Positions 16,989 through 25,404 of a stretch of 44,557 bases of DNA are shown here, piece by piece (the first letter of the stretch is position 1; every line of letters starts with the position of its first letter). The notes below the pieces were generated by a model. That model ran no database searches, was not told the origin of the DNA, and saw only the letters and a program-made list of their open reading frames with translations. Location of the stretch: the NCBI GenBank assembly GCA_902497095.1, contig CABVDD010000017.1, positions 1 to 44,557 of the forward strand, in the 5' to 3' direction. This stretch comes from an uncultured Faecalicoccus sp. Lineage in GTDB: Bacteria; Bacillota_I; Bacilli_A; Erysipelotrichales; Erysipelotrichaceae. Made by a program: the position numbers and the translations under genes.

Positions 16989-17495
16989 TTAGAAAGAAAC
17001 ATGTATTTTTGTCTTTTCCTGAGGATGTACATTGTTTCTTCGTTTTCCGGTCATATCCCATACTTTTAATCGAAAGATGGTTGTAACTTTCATCATATCT
17101 GTATTAAATTTAAAATCTTCATGATGATAATGACGCATAATAATCTTTAACGCATCTAATTTATTTTTATCTTCTACAAATTCAATGATCCCATGTCCAA
17201 TGACACTGGCATATCCCATGGTACAAGACATTCTTTCTTTATAAAGAATAATATTATGATCACAATCCATTTCAAAAGTAGCCTTATTGTTTTTGCGAAT
17301 CAAATCTAACTTTTTTCCCACATTGGCACAATGAAAATATAAATAGACTTGTTGATCACACACATCGATTCCAAAGTTTAAAGGAACTATATAGGGAAAT
17401 TCTTCATCCCATAAAGATAAACGACATACATCACAAGATTCCATAATCTTCAAAATTTCATGATAATCTGTTATTTCTCGATCTTTTCGTCTCAT
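16989..17495 (-). CDS. Pyridoxamine 5'-phosphate oxidase-like flavin protein (NimA-like)
   Basis: A 168-residue split-barrel flavin-binding protein. The start MRRKDREITDYHEILKIMES, then CRLSLWDEEFPYIVPLNFG and later SVIGHGIIEFVEDKNKLDAL, match the group that includes Nim-type nitroimidazole reductases and many uncharacterised homologues. It is expected to bind FMN or a related cofactor as a dimer. Resistance to nitroimidazoles cannot be claimed from sequence alone. AAAAGGAG precedes the ATG at 17495. Single-gene unit. Confidence 0.88.
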   Translation of the reverse strand: MRRKDREITDYHEILKIMESCDVCRLSLWDEEFPYIVPLNFGIDVCDQQVYLYFHCANVGKKLDLIRKNNKATFEMDCDHNIILYKERMSCTMGYASVIGHGIIEFVEDKNKLDALKIIMRHYHHEDFKFNTDMMKVTTIFRLKVWDMTGKRRNNVHPQEKTKIHVSF

Positions 17496-17528
17496 TGTAT
17501 ATGCTCCTTTTCAAAATGTTTACTTGTA

Positions 17529-17552
17529 TAAAAAAAGAGGAAATTTCCTCTT
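17529..17552 (-). terminator. Terminator of the transaldolase gene
   Basis: Perfect palindrome AAGAGGAAATTTCCTCTT followed on the minus strand by seven T, directly after the stop codon. Confidence 0.9.
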
Positions 17553-18221
17553 CTATTTAAACAATTCATCACGATTATACGCTTTTTGCCAGTTCATCGT
17601 AAACTCACCTACCGCAATCGTAGTAGCTGGATGGTTGATCATATTAAACAATACATCACATGGTACAGTTACAGCCGGAATACCTGCTTTGATCAATTCA
17701 TGTACTTGGTACGTATTTTTAAAACTTGCCGCAACGACTTTTGCCGGCATATTATGAATACGCAACATTTCAATCAAATCTTTTGTGGTTTCAACACCAT
17801 CTCCATAGTTGCACATACGATTTACATAAGGGGCTAGATAATCTGCTCCATTAGCTGCCGCAATAAAAGCTTGTTCTGCCGTATAGATTGCGGTTGCCAA
17901 AGTATGAATTCCCAACTTTTTACATTCTTTAATTGCTTTTAAACCGGCATGTGTTACAGGAATCTTAACATACATATTTTTAGGACGAAGCTGAGAAATT
18001 TTCTTTGCCTCTTCCATAATTCCTTCATAATCGGTTTTCACAACTTGAATGAAAAGTTTCTGATCTTCATCTAATACATCAATCAAATCTTGAATGACTT
18101 CTGTTGCTTCTCTTCCTGTTTTTGTCAAAATTGTAGGATTTGTTGTAACTCCTGCTACGGTGCATAACTCTTTTAGCACTTTGATTTGTGCCACATCCGC
18201 TGAATCAATAATTAGTTCCAT
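17553..18221 (-). CDS. fsa: Transaldolase / fructose-6-phosphate aldolase family protein
   Basis: A 222-residue class I aldolase of the small transaldolase (FSA/TalC) family. Lys86 in MYVKIPVT is the Schiff-base lysine; VAGVTTNPTIL near residue 22 and GADYLAPYVNRM are family signatures. Family members either transfer dihydroxyacetone units in the pentose phosphate pathway or cleave fructose 6-phosphate; sequence alone does not decide which. The start is the ATG at 18221, which has GAGGAGG at proper distance, rather than the upstream in-frame start at 18236. It has its own promoter and terminator. The next same-strand gene upstream is nagA, whose product feeds fructose 6-phosphate production. 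Confidence 0.93.
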   Translation of the reverse strand: MELIIDSADVAQIKVLKELCTVAGVTTNPTILTKTGREATEVIQDLIDVLDEDQKLFIQVVKTDYEGIMEEAKKISQLRPKNMYVKIPVTHAGLKAIKECKKLGIHTLATAIYTAEQAFIAAANGADYLAPYVNRMCNYGDGVETTKDLIEMLRIHNMPAKVVAASFKNTYQVHELIKAGIPAVTVPCDVLFNMINHPATTIAVGEFTMNWQKAYNRDELFK

Positions 18222-18244
18222 AATAAGCCTCCTCAAGCATCTCT

Positions 18245-18273
18245 AATATACCAATATTTTTATTGTTTGTCTA
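18245..18273 (-). promoter_or_regulatory. Promoter of the transaldolase gene with a palindromic spacer
   Basis: Minus strand TAGACA (18273-18268), 17 bases, TATATT (18250-18245). The spacer contains CAATA-AAAA-TATTG, a small inverted repeat between the two hexamers that could be an operator. Confidence 0.6.
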
Positions 18274-18301
18274 TAATTTATTATTGTTTTTTATTATTTA
18301 A

Positions 18302-18328
18302 AGAAAAAGAACGCCTTTTGGCGTTCCT
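18302..18328 (-). terminator. nagA terminator
   Basis: Minus strand GAACGCC-AAAA-GGCGTTC followed by TTTTTCTTT. Confidence 0.9.
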
Positions 18329-18332
18329 TCTA

Positions 18333-19472
18333 TTAGAAAGCTTCTTTTCCTTTTGTATATGTCATTTCTACACTATAGTCATCGTTTAAGACAACTAAAT
18401 CGGCATCTTTTCCTGCCTGAATGCTTCCTTTACGATCATCTACGCCTAACATACGTGCCGGATTGATCGTACATGCATTGATAGCTGTCTGCCATGGAAC
18501 TAATGCTTTTTCCACAAGGATGCCTAAACCTTTGTTCACATTTAAAGTAGAACCAGCCAATCCTTTTGTCGATGTCAAATGAGCACTTCCGTCTTCATAT
18601 AATTCAATTTCATTGCCACCAAACAAAGTTTTGGTTCCTGCCGGTAATCCTTTAACCATTAAAGAATCAGTAATCATAACAGAGTAGTTAGGACCTTTGG
18701 CCGTAAAGAAATCATTTAAGGCATCATAAGTGGAATGATTACCATCACAAATGATCTCACCATATACATCACGGAATCTAAAAGCAGCTCCCACTAGTCC
18801 TGGATCTCTATGGTGGAATTTAGTCATACCATTATAAACGTGTGTCATACTTTTGGCACCATGCGCAATAGCCATACGTGCCTGTTTATAAGTAGCGCCT
18901 GAATGCCCCTGACTTACGACAATATCATGATCTACACAGAATTTTGTCAGTTCATAATTTTCATCATGTTCACAAGCCATCGTGATGATCTTAATTAAAT
19001 GATCACTGGCTTCATAATAACGCTTAAACTGTTCCACATCCGGTTTTACACAATATTGTTCCGGTTGCGCTCCTTTATATACCTGATCTAAATAAGGGCC
19101 TTCAAAATGAATACCTAAAATTTCTGCACCTTCATAGCCTTCTTTAACAACTTTCGCAACATTTTGAACAGCTTTTGTCAAAACTTCTTCGCTTTGCGTA
19201 ATCGTTGTAGGCAGGATACCAGTTACACCTTCTTTTACGATATTTTTCATCCAGTTGCGCAATCCTTCTTCTTCGGCATCATTGGTATCAAATCCATAAG
19301 CCCCATGCGTATGGACATCAATAAATCCAGGAACGATTCGCTTATCTCCATAATCTTTATCGACTGGTTTTGTTTCATAAGGATAGATATTCGTGATTTT
19401 TCCATCCTCTACTTCGATCTGTGCATCGATCCAGTTATTCAATACCCAGACTCTTTTACTTTGTATGATCAT
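18333..19472 (-). CDS. nagA: N-acetylglucosamine-6-phosphate deacetylase
   Basis: NagA removes the acetyl group from GlcNAc-6-phosphate, giving glucosamine-6-phosphate for NagB. The 379-residue amidohydrolase has the metal-site motif IDVHTHGAYGFDTND near the N-terminus, GIHFEGPYLD with the metal-binding Glu, SQGHSGATY and THVYNGM with further His ligands, and MITDSLMVKG with the catalytic Asp. C-terminal DRKGSIQAGKDADLVVL is typical of amidohydrolases. GAGGGA supports the ATG at 19472. nagB is 16 kb away in this window rather than adjacent. It is monocistronic with a terminator and an upstream direct repeat that may bind a regulator. Confidence 0.97.
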   Translation of the reverse strand: MIIQSKRVWVLNNWIDAQIEVEDGKITNIYPYETKPVDKDYGDKRIVPGFIDVHTHGAYGFDTNDAEEEGLRNWMKNIVKEGVTGILPTTITQSEEVLTKAVQNVAKVVKEGYEGAEILGIHFEGPYLDQVYKGAQPEQYCVKPDVEQFKRYYEASDHLIKIITMACEHDENYELTKFCVDHDIVVSQGHSGATYKQARMAIAHGAKSMTHVYNGMTKFHHRDPGLVGAAFRFRDVYGEIICDGNHSTYDALNDFFTAKGPNYSVMITDSLMVKGLPAGTKTLFGGNEIELYEDGSAHLTSTKGLAGSTLNVNKGLGILVEKALVPWQTAINACTINPARMLGVDDRKGSIQAGKDADLVVLNDDYSVEMTYTKGKEAF

Positions 19473-19499
19473 AGAACAATCCCTCTTTTCTATATGTTT

Positions 19500-19537
19500 A
19501 TTATACCTTGTAATACATGGATTTACCTCTGTAATAC
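19500..19537 (-). promoter_or_regulatory. nagA promoter with direct repeat
   Basis: A -10 box TATAAT lies at 19505-19500. Upstream of it GTAATAC occurs twice (19510-19516 and 19531-19537), 21 bases apart, two turns of the helix, across the position where the -35 box should be. A dimeric regulator bound to one face of the DNA is plausible. Confidence 0.45.
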
Positions 19538-19565
19538 CTTATACTTTTTAAGAAACTTTTTGCAC

Positions 19566-19597
19566 AAAAAAAGAAGCTTTTCTAGAAAGCTCCTTGT
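19566..19597 (-). terminator. Aconitase terminator
   Basis: Minus strand AGCTTT-CTAG-AAAAGCT with extra pairs, followed by seven T. The stem includes the stop codon of the aconitase gene. Confidence 0.8.
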
Positions 19598-21507
19598 TGA
19601 TTACGAATATAATTCAAAGCACCGCCAGCCATGATCATATCTAATTCTTCATCAGTACAATCACAATGTACTATAAAACGCTTATCTTGCGTCACATCAT
19701 ATACTTCAATATATCGATCTTGATATAAATCGTGGATATGATCAATGATCAAATCATCCATATCTTGTATCTGATCATAATCTTCTGGATTTTTGAATGT
19801 AAATGGAAGGATTCCAAAATTGATCAAATTGGCTTTATGAATACGAGCAAATGAGCAACAAATAACCGCTTTGATTCCTAAATACATAGGTGCTAAAGCC
19901 GCATGTTCTCGACTCGATCCTTGTCCATAGTTTTCTTTTGCGATAATGATACCACCATGATTTTCTTTACAAACTTGATCAAAATGTTCTTTATTATTTT
20001 CAAAAACAAATGTAGACAGTTTTTCAATATTTGAACGGTAAGGCAAAACCTTGGCACCCGCCGGTGCAATATGGTCGGTTGTGATATTATTTCCTAATTT
20101 GATAACAACTTTTTTCTCTAAATGATCCGGCATGGCTGTATTGACAGGAATCGGTTTGATATTAGGTCCTCGAACAATTTCTACAGAATCAGGATCTTTA
20201 CTAGGTGCATAGATTAAAGAATCATCAATAATCATTGGCTCACTTTCTAATTGATCCTCATATTCCAATTTAGAAGGATCACTGATGACACCTTTGATGG
20301 CACTTGCAGCAGCCACTTCAGGGGAAACTAAATAGATGCCTGCCGACAATGTACCAGAACGTCCATAAAAATTTCGATTGAATGTTCGCAAAGAAATACC
20401 ATCGCTCTTTGGGCTTTGTCCCATACCAATACATGGCCCACATGTGCACTCTAGAATACGAGCGCCCGCATGAATAAAGGTAGCCAAGGCTCCAGTCTCA
20501 ATCAGTTTTAACAAAACTTGACGAGAACCTGGAGAAATAACTAAGGAAACATTAGGAGCAATCGTTTTTCCCTTTAAGATTTCAGCCGCTTTCATCATAT
20601 CTTCATAGCCTGAATTTGTACATGAACCAATCGCAACCTGATCTATTTTTATCCCTTCTAAATCTTGGATAGTTTGAATCGCATCCGGTGAATTTGGGCA
20701 AGCGGCTAATGGAACTAAAGTATCCAGATTGATTTCAACTACTTCATCATAAAAAGCACCTAAGTCTGCCTTTAATTCCACATAATCTTGTTCTCGTCCC
20801 TGGCGTCTTAAAAACTCGCGTGTAATTTCATCACTTGGAAATACAGAACTTGTAGCACCCAGTTCGGCTCCCATATTTGTGATAGTAGCTCTTTGATACA
20901 CGCTCAAATGTTTTAATGCCTCTCCAGTATATTCAAAAATACGACCAACTCCACCTTTTACGCTTAGTTTTCGCAACAGTTCTAAAATAATATCTTTACT
21001 GGAAACACCATGATTTAATCGTCCGTGTAAGCGAACTTCAACAATCTCAGGCATTGTCAATCGATAAGGTATACCTGCCATGGCCTTAGCTACATCCAAA
21101 CCACCAGCTCCAATAGCCAAACATCCAATTGCAGAACTAGTTGGCGTATGAGAATCACTACCGATCAATGTCTTACCTGGCTTGGCAAAACGTTCTAAAT
21201 GAACCTGATGACAGATTCCATTTCCTGCTTTGGAAAAATAAATTCCGTATTTACTGGCAACCGATTGTAAATATGCATGATCATCGGCATTCATATAACC
21301 GCTTTGTAGCGTATTATGATCTACATAACTAACAGAAAGCTCTGTCTTTACCTGCTTAACACCCATGGCTTCAAACTGCATATAAGCCATGGTTCCAGTC
21401 GCATCCTGTGTCAATGTCTGATCAATTTTAATCGAAATTGGTTCGCCTTTTACCATTTTTCCAGAAACTAAATGCGTTTTTAATAGCTTTTGTGTTAGAT
21501 TTTCCAT
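19582..21507 (-). CDS. acn: Aconitate hydratase
   Basis: Aconitase isomerises citrate to isocitrate with a 4Fe-4S cluster. The 641-residue form is the shorter single-chain type, compared with about 900 residues for the AcnA type. Cluster ligands are visible: Cys296 in GSCTNSG, then Cys356 and Cys359 in CTCGPCIG. The C-terminal swivel domain contains GQGSSREHAAL. The start is the ATG at 21507 with AAGGAG just upstream; an in-frame ATG at 21522 overlaps that site. It is transcribed divergently from citrate synthase and isocitrate dehydrogenase. Together these three make 2-oxoglutarate, most likely for glutamate synthesis. Confidence 0.97.
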   Translation of the reverse strand: MENLTQKLLKTHLVSGKMVKGEPISIKIDQTLTQDATGTMAYMQFEAMGVKQVKTELSVSYVDHNTLQSGYMNADDHAYLQSVASKYGIYFSKAGNGICHQVHLERFAKPGKTLIGSDSHTPTSSAIGCLAIGAGGLDVAKAMAGIPYRLTMPEIVEVRLHGRLNHGVSSKDIILELLRKLSVKGGVGRIFEYTGEALKHLSVYQRATITNMGAELGATSSVFPSDEITREFLRRQGREQDYVELKADLGAFYDEVVEINLDTLVPLAACPNSPDAIQTIQDLEGIKIDQVAIGSCTNSGYEDMMKAAEILKGKTIAPNVSLVISPGSRQVLLKLIETGALATFIHAGARILECTCGPCIGMGQSPKSDGISLRTFNRNFYGRSGTLSAGIYLVSPEVAAASAIKGVISDPSKLEYEDQLESEPMIIDDSLIYAPSKDPDSVEIVRGPNIKPIPVNTAMPDHLEKKVVIKLGNNITTDHIAPAGAKVLPYRSNIEKLSTFVFENNKEHFDQVCKENHGGIIIAKENYGQGSSREHAALAPMYLGIKAVICCSFARIHKANLINFGILPFTFKNPEDYDQIQDMDDLIIDHIHDLYQDRYIEVYDVTQDKRFIVHCDCTDEELDMIMAGGALNYIRNQQGAF

Positions 21508-21531
21508 ACTATTCTCCTTCATTTAGTGAAT

Positions 21532-21593
21532 ATTATAACAAATTATGAAAATAAATGAAAGAATATGCTATAATACATGAAAATAAATGAAAG
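21532..21593. promoter_or_regulatory. Divergent aconitase / citrate synthase promoter region with 17-base direct repeat
   Basis: The aconitase -10 TATAAT is at 21537-21532 on the minus strand, and the citrate synthase -10 is TATAAT at 21569-21574, with TGC before it (extended -10). ATGAAAATAAATGAAAG occurs at 21545-21561 and again at 21577-21593, 32 bases apart. The first copy covers the region upstream of both promoters and the second covers the citrate synthase transcript start and ribosome binding site. Confidence 0.6.
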
Positions 21594-21602
21594 GAATTGT
21601 AT

Positions 21603-22874
21603 ATGATCGATTTTCAAACACTCTATAAAACGTATGAAGATGATAACCATATTGATTCTTCCCTTTATACTAAGTATCGAGTCAAATCCGGTCTTCGTAA
21701 TGAAAACGGAACCGGTGTAAAAGTAGGGTTGACCAAGATCAGCGATGTCATCGGCTATGAATACAATAACGGAAATAAGATCCATATTGACGGCCGATTG
21801 ATTTATCGTGGTTATGATATTGATGAGCTTGTTGCCATGCGTGAAAACACATCTTTTGGTTTTGAACTTTGTGCCTTTTTGCTCATCTTTGGTAAATTGC
21901 CTACACACCGACAGCTTCTGGATTTTCATAAGGAACTGATTAAAATGGCAGATGCACACAATGTCGATATTTTGTATCAGACATCCAATCTTTTGAATGC
22001 CATTCAAATTGAAGTTTTAAAATTATATGGTGAAGATACAGATCCCGATTCAGATACATTAGAAGAAAGAATGTTAAAAGGATTATATATTTTAGCAAGT
22101 ATGCCTTTATTGATGTTGAGCCACTACAAAAAAGAAAAGATCACCTATTATCCTTTGCCAGATAAAGGCATTGCGGAAAATGTTTTATGCATCATTCGCC
22201 AAAATACCCACTATACACAAAAAGAAGCTTCTCTTTTAGACATTCTTTTTATGCTTCATGCCGATCATGGCGGAGGAAACAACTCTACGTTTACTAACGT
22301 TGTCATGTCAAGTACAGGAACAGATATCTATTCTTGCATCAGTGCAGCTTTGGGCTCCTTAAAAGGCCCAAGACATGGAGGAGCCAATATAAAGACAAGT
22401 GCTATGTTTGATGCGATATTTGATGAAGTAGGTCCTACGACCAATCAAAAAGTATTGCGAAAGATTGCCAAAAGATTATTAGATCACGACTTTTTTGACA
22501 ATGCCGGTCTTATTTATGGTATAGGACACGCGATCTATACAAAAAGCGATCCTCGTTGTCAGGTAATAAAAAAAGCTTGTAAAGATCTGGCAGAAGAAAA
22601 AGGAGAGCTTGAAAAATACAACTGCTTATGTGCGTTTGAAAAAGCGGCACTCTATCAAATGCGTAAACAAAAACACATAGAAACTTGTGCCAATGTAGAT
22701 TTCTATTCTGGATTTGCTTATTCCATGTTAGGAATCGATAAAGCATTATATACGCCATTATTTGGTATGTCCAGAACAGCTGGGTGGGTGGCTCATCACT
22801 TGGAAAACCGACAAAACAATCGAAAACTCATCCGTCCAGCTAATGTATATGTCGGAAAAAGAAAGGAAGATTAA
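21603..22874 (+). CDS. gltA: Citrate synthase
   Basis: Citrate synthase condenses oxaloacetate and acetyl-CoA. The 423-residue protein has the family landmarks: GRLIYRGYDIDELV near the N-terminus, HADHGGGNNSTF with a substrate-binding His, GSLKGPRHGGAN with the catalytic His region, and GIGHAIYTKSDPR. AAAGGA at 21590-21595 best fits the ATG at 21603; a TTG six bases upstream is possible but too close to the site. Its stop is immediately followed by the start codon of isocitrate dehydrogenase (TAAATG), so the two are translated together. Confidence 0.96.
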   Translation: MIDFQTLYKTYEDDNHIDSSLYTKYRVKSGLRNENGTGVKVGLTKISDVIGYEYNNGNKIHIDGRLIYRGYDIDELVAMRENTSFGFELCAFLLIFGKLPTHRQLLDFHKELIKMADAHNVDILYQTSNLLNAIQIEVLKLYGEDTDPDSDTLEERMLKGLYILASMPLLMLSHYKKEKITYYPLPDKGIAENVLCIIRQNTHYTQKEASLLDILFMLHADHGGGNNSTFTNVVMSSTGTDIYSCISAALGSLKGPRHGGANIKTSAMFDAIFDEVGPTTNQKVLRKIAKRLLDHDFFDNAGLIYGIGHAIYTKSDPRCQVIKKACKDLAEEKGELEKYNCLCAFEKAALYQMRKQKHIETCANVDFYSGFAYSMLGIDKALYTPLFGMSRTAGWVAHHLENRQNNRKLIRPANVYVGKRKED

Positions 22875-23885
22875 ATGCGAACGATTACTGTTTTTAGAGG
22901 TGATGGAATCGGACCTGAAATAACCGATGCCGTATTAGAAATTTTAGATGCAGCCAAAGTAGAATTAAATTATGAGATATTTGATGTAGGCGAAGCCGTT
23001 TACAATAAAACCGGAGAATTTATCCCTCAAAAAGGACTCGACTCATTTGAAAAAAACAAAATACTACTCAAATCACCAATTACGACACCGATTGGAAAAG
23101 GATTTCGTTCATTAAACGTAATGCTCAGAAATCAATATGATCTATGGGCCAACATTCGTCCTGCCAAATCAAATCCTTGTTTAAATACGATGTTTCATGA
23201 TATTGACATCGTTACTTTTCGTGAAAACACAGAAGATCTCTATGTAGGAAAAGAAGAAGTGATTGATGAAGATACAGTCATCGCTTATAAAATCATCACA
23301 AAAAAAGCCAGTCGTCGTATCATTAAAGCCGCTTTTGAATATGCTTTACATCATCATCGCAAAAAAGTGACTTGCGTTCATAAAGCCAATATATTGAAGA
23401 AGACCGATGGTTTATTTCTTTCTATTTTTGAAGAAATCGCCAAGGAATATCCTCAAATTCAATCGAATGCTTTGATCGTAGACAATACGTGCATGCAACT
23501 AGTGATGCATCCACAACAATTTGATGTGATGGTCATGCCTAATCTTTATGGAGATATCATCAGCGATTTAACAAGTGGATTAATTGGAGGACTTGGCTTA
23601 TTGCCAAGCTGCAACAAAGGAGATACACATGCCATGTATGAAGCCGTACACGGAAGCGCACCAGATATTGCCAGCAAAGGTATTGCCAATCCGACAGCTT
23701 TATTATTAAGTAGCTGCATGATGTTAGAAGATATCGGTCAATTTGATAAAGCCACTTTGATTCGCAAAGCCGTTGATCACGTTTTTGCCGATAAAACTTG
23801 TCTGACACCTGATCTAGGCGGTCATTCTACTACTAAGGAATTTGTAGAGTCTATCAAGAACTATATAAAAAAAGATGAAGGCTAA
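22875..23885 (+). CDS. icd: Isocitrate dehydrogenase
   Basis: A 336-residue member of the isocitrate/isopropylmalate dehydrogenase family. FRGDGIGPEITDAV is the conserved start, NVMLRNQYDLWANIRPAKS holds the substrate-binding Ser and Arg residues, TFRENTEDLYVG and NLYGDIISDLTSGLIGGLG carry the metal ligands, and EAVHGSAPDIASKGIANPTA is the cofactor loop. Its place directly after citrate synthase and opposite aconitase argues for isocitrate rather than isopropylmalate. The shorter length resembles NAD-dependent types, but cofactor choice is uncertain. No 2-oxoglutarate dehydrogenase is seen, consistent with a biosynthetic half-cycle. Confidence 0.93.
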   Translation: MRTITVFRGDGIGPEITDAVLEILDAAKVELNYEIFDVGEAVYNKTGEFIPQKGLDSFEKNKILLKSPITTPIGKGFRSLNVMLRNQYDLWANIRPAKSNPCLNTMFHDIDIVTFRENTEDLYVGKEEVIDEDTVIAYKIITKKASRRIIKAAFEYALHHHRKKVTCVHKANILKKTDGLFLSIFEEIAKEYPQIQSNALIVDNTCMQLVMHPQQFDVMVMPNLYGDIISDLTSGLIGGLGLLPSCNKGDTHAMYEAVHGSAPDIASKGIANPTALLLSSCMMLEDIGQFDKATLIRKAVDHVFADKTCLTPDLGGHSTTKEFVESIKNYIKKDEG

Positions 23886-23903
23886 AAAATTAGTCTTCAT
23901 CTT
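23867..23903 (-). terminator. Terminator embedded in the 3' end of isocitrate dehydrogenase
   Basis: Minus strand AAGATGAAG pairs with CTTCATCTT around a stem-loop of TTAG and CTAA, followed by seven T. It spans both stop codons of two convergent genes only 4 bases apart, and its U-run is encoded by the last lysine codons of icd. Confidence 0.8.
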
Positions 23904-24144
23904 CTTCATCTTGCAGTAATTCGTGCGTTTTTAATGTCAGAATATACGTAGCCTCTTTTGGATACGCGCTTTTCTCTTTTTGATCTGATAAAATTTCCAA
24001 TTCACAAGGATAACCTAAAGCTTCTAATTCATCCAAAAGTTTATCCTTTCCCATTTTCTTTGTGATATTTCTTCCACAAGCACAATTTCCATACTGATCT
24101 AAACATTGCAAGACCCATTCCGGTATCTTAGTCTGTGCTGCCAT
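23890..24144 (-). CDS. Small conserved-looking protein with Cys cluster, unrecognised
   Basis: An 84-residue acidic, soluble protein. It has three Cys close together in QCLDQYGNCACGRN (residues 14-25) plus one near residue 46 (YPCELE), so metal binding is possible. The C-terminus is strongly acidic (LLQDEEDED). I do not recognise the family. AGAGGTG precedes the ATG at 24144, and a terminator follows. Convergent with icd. Confidence 0.75.
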   Translation of the reverse strand: MAAQTKIPEWVLQCLDQYGNCACGRNITKKMGKDKLLDELEALGYPCELEILSDQKEKSAYPKEATYILTLKTHELLQDEEDED

Positions 24145-24201
24145 GCATTACACCTCTCTTAACATCTCGTATATGATACCAATTTTTTACAAGAAATCAA
24201 G

Positions 24202-24231
24202 AAAAAAAACTGGAGAATGTTAGTTCTCCAG
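24202..24231 (-). terminator. Terminator of the Lys-rich protein gene
   Basis: Minus strand CTGGAGAA-CTAACA-TTCTCCAG followed by eight T; the loop contains the stop codon. Confidence 0.9.
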
Positions 24232-25404
24232 CAATTGACGAATATTTGAATAATATGTGTATCGATCATCTACAAACTGTAAAGCTTCATTGGCAATCGC
24301 TCTAGATTTTTCATAATCAATATGTTCATAAGCTTTCGCATATCTATAATAAATGTAATCTTTGATTTGATTTTCACGAAGGATATAGGCATAGTTGGCA
24401 TCGCCTAAACCATAATCTCCATATTCAATATAAAGATCTGCAACATCCATCATTGCCCTATTTTCATAAGTCTGATACAAATCATTAAATTGACTTAAAA
24501 CGGCATAAATGAAGTTTTCATAATACTTAACATCATCATATTGCCAATTTTTCAATACAGCATAAGCAACATCCATGAATTTTTCTATCATTTTTGTCGC
24601 ATCTATCGCAATAACTGCCTGTAAATCTGCCATTGTATGAATATCTTTTCTTTGTGCAATCATCAACAAACGACGAACCAGATCAAAATCTGCATTATAT
24701 TCATCATTATTATCCAGACTTTCATCACTGATTATATACGCTTCATGCACTTTGACTTCTTCTTTGATCGTTTCATAGTCACTGGCTTTGATCGTTACAG
24801 TCTGAGCTACTTTATTGACAAGCACTTCCAACAAATCCAGATCATAACCATCATCATCATAACTAAACGCATCTGCCTTTACAGGATACTTTTCTAAAAT
24901 TGACTTTACAATTTCTTTAATATCGGATTGATCCATTAAAAGCTCAGCATATTGATCATATCCCATTTCAATACCCATTGCTTTAGCCATATCTATACAT
25001 GTATCCAATGAGAACTGATTATACTGTTCCATTTTTTGTTTCGTGTCCTCTTTTTTTGTCACTGTTTTCTTCGTTGTTTTTTTAGCAGCCGTAGTCTTTT
25101 TTACTGTTGTTTTCTTTGTCGCTGTCTTTTTGGCTGGTGCTTTTTTGGTAGCCGTTGTCTTCTTTTTTGTTTCTTTTACTGCGTCATCTTTAACAGCTTC
25201 CACGCTAGTTTTATCATTTTTGAGAGTTTCTGTTTTCTTAACTGTCTGTTTAGTTTTCGCTGCCTTTTTAACCGTTTCTTTTGTTGTCGGCTCAGTCTTT
25301 TTTGTCGTCTTTGTTCGAGCCGTTGTTTTTTTGGCTTTTGTCTCAACTGGTTTCGTTCCTTTCTTGGTTGCTGTATCTTTTGCTTCAGTTTTTTTTGCAG
25401 GCAT
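24220..25404 (-). CDS. Protein with histone-like Lys/Thr/Ala-rich N-terminal tail
   Basis: A 394-residue protein in two parts. Residues 1-125 are low complexity, dominated by Lys, Thr and Ala with motifs such as KKTATKKTTVKKTTAAKKTT and PAKK, like the tails of bacterial histone H1-type proteins. Residues 126-394 are acidic, mostly helical and rich in Tyr and Asp, and look globular. I do not recognise that domain. The start is the ATG at 25404 with AAGGAGG upstream; an in-frame extension to 25488 has no such support. Tail chemistry suggests nucleic-acid or polyanion binding; this is inference. Monocistronic with its own terminator; -10 TATACT at 25439-25434. Confidence 0.8.
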   Translation of the reverse strand: MPAKKTEAKDTATKKGTKPVETKAKKTTARTKTTKKTEPTTKETVKKAAKTKQTVKKTETLKNDKTSVEAVKDDAVKETKKKTTATKKAPAKKTATKKTTVKKTTAAKKTTKKTVTKKEDTKQKMEQYNQFSLDTCIDMAKAMGIEMGYDQYAELLMDQSDIKEIVKSILEKYPVKADAFSYDDDGYDLDLLEVLVNKVAQTVTIKASDYETIKEEVKVHEAYIISDESLDNNDEYNADFDLVRRLLMIAQRKDIHTMADLQAVIAIDATKMIEKFMDVAYAVLKNWQYDDVKYYENFIYAVLSQFNDLYQTYENRAMMDVADLYIEYGDYGLGDANYAYILRENQIKDYIYYRYAKAYEHIDYEKSRAIANEALQFVDDRYTYYSNIRQLLEN

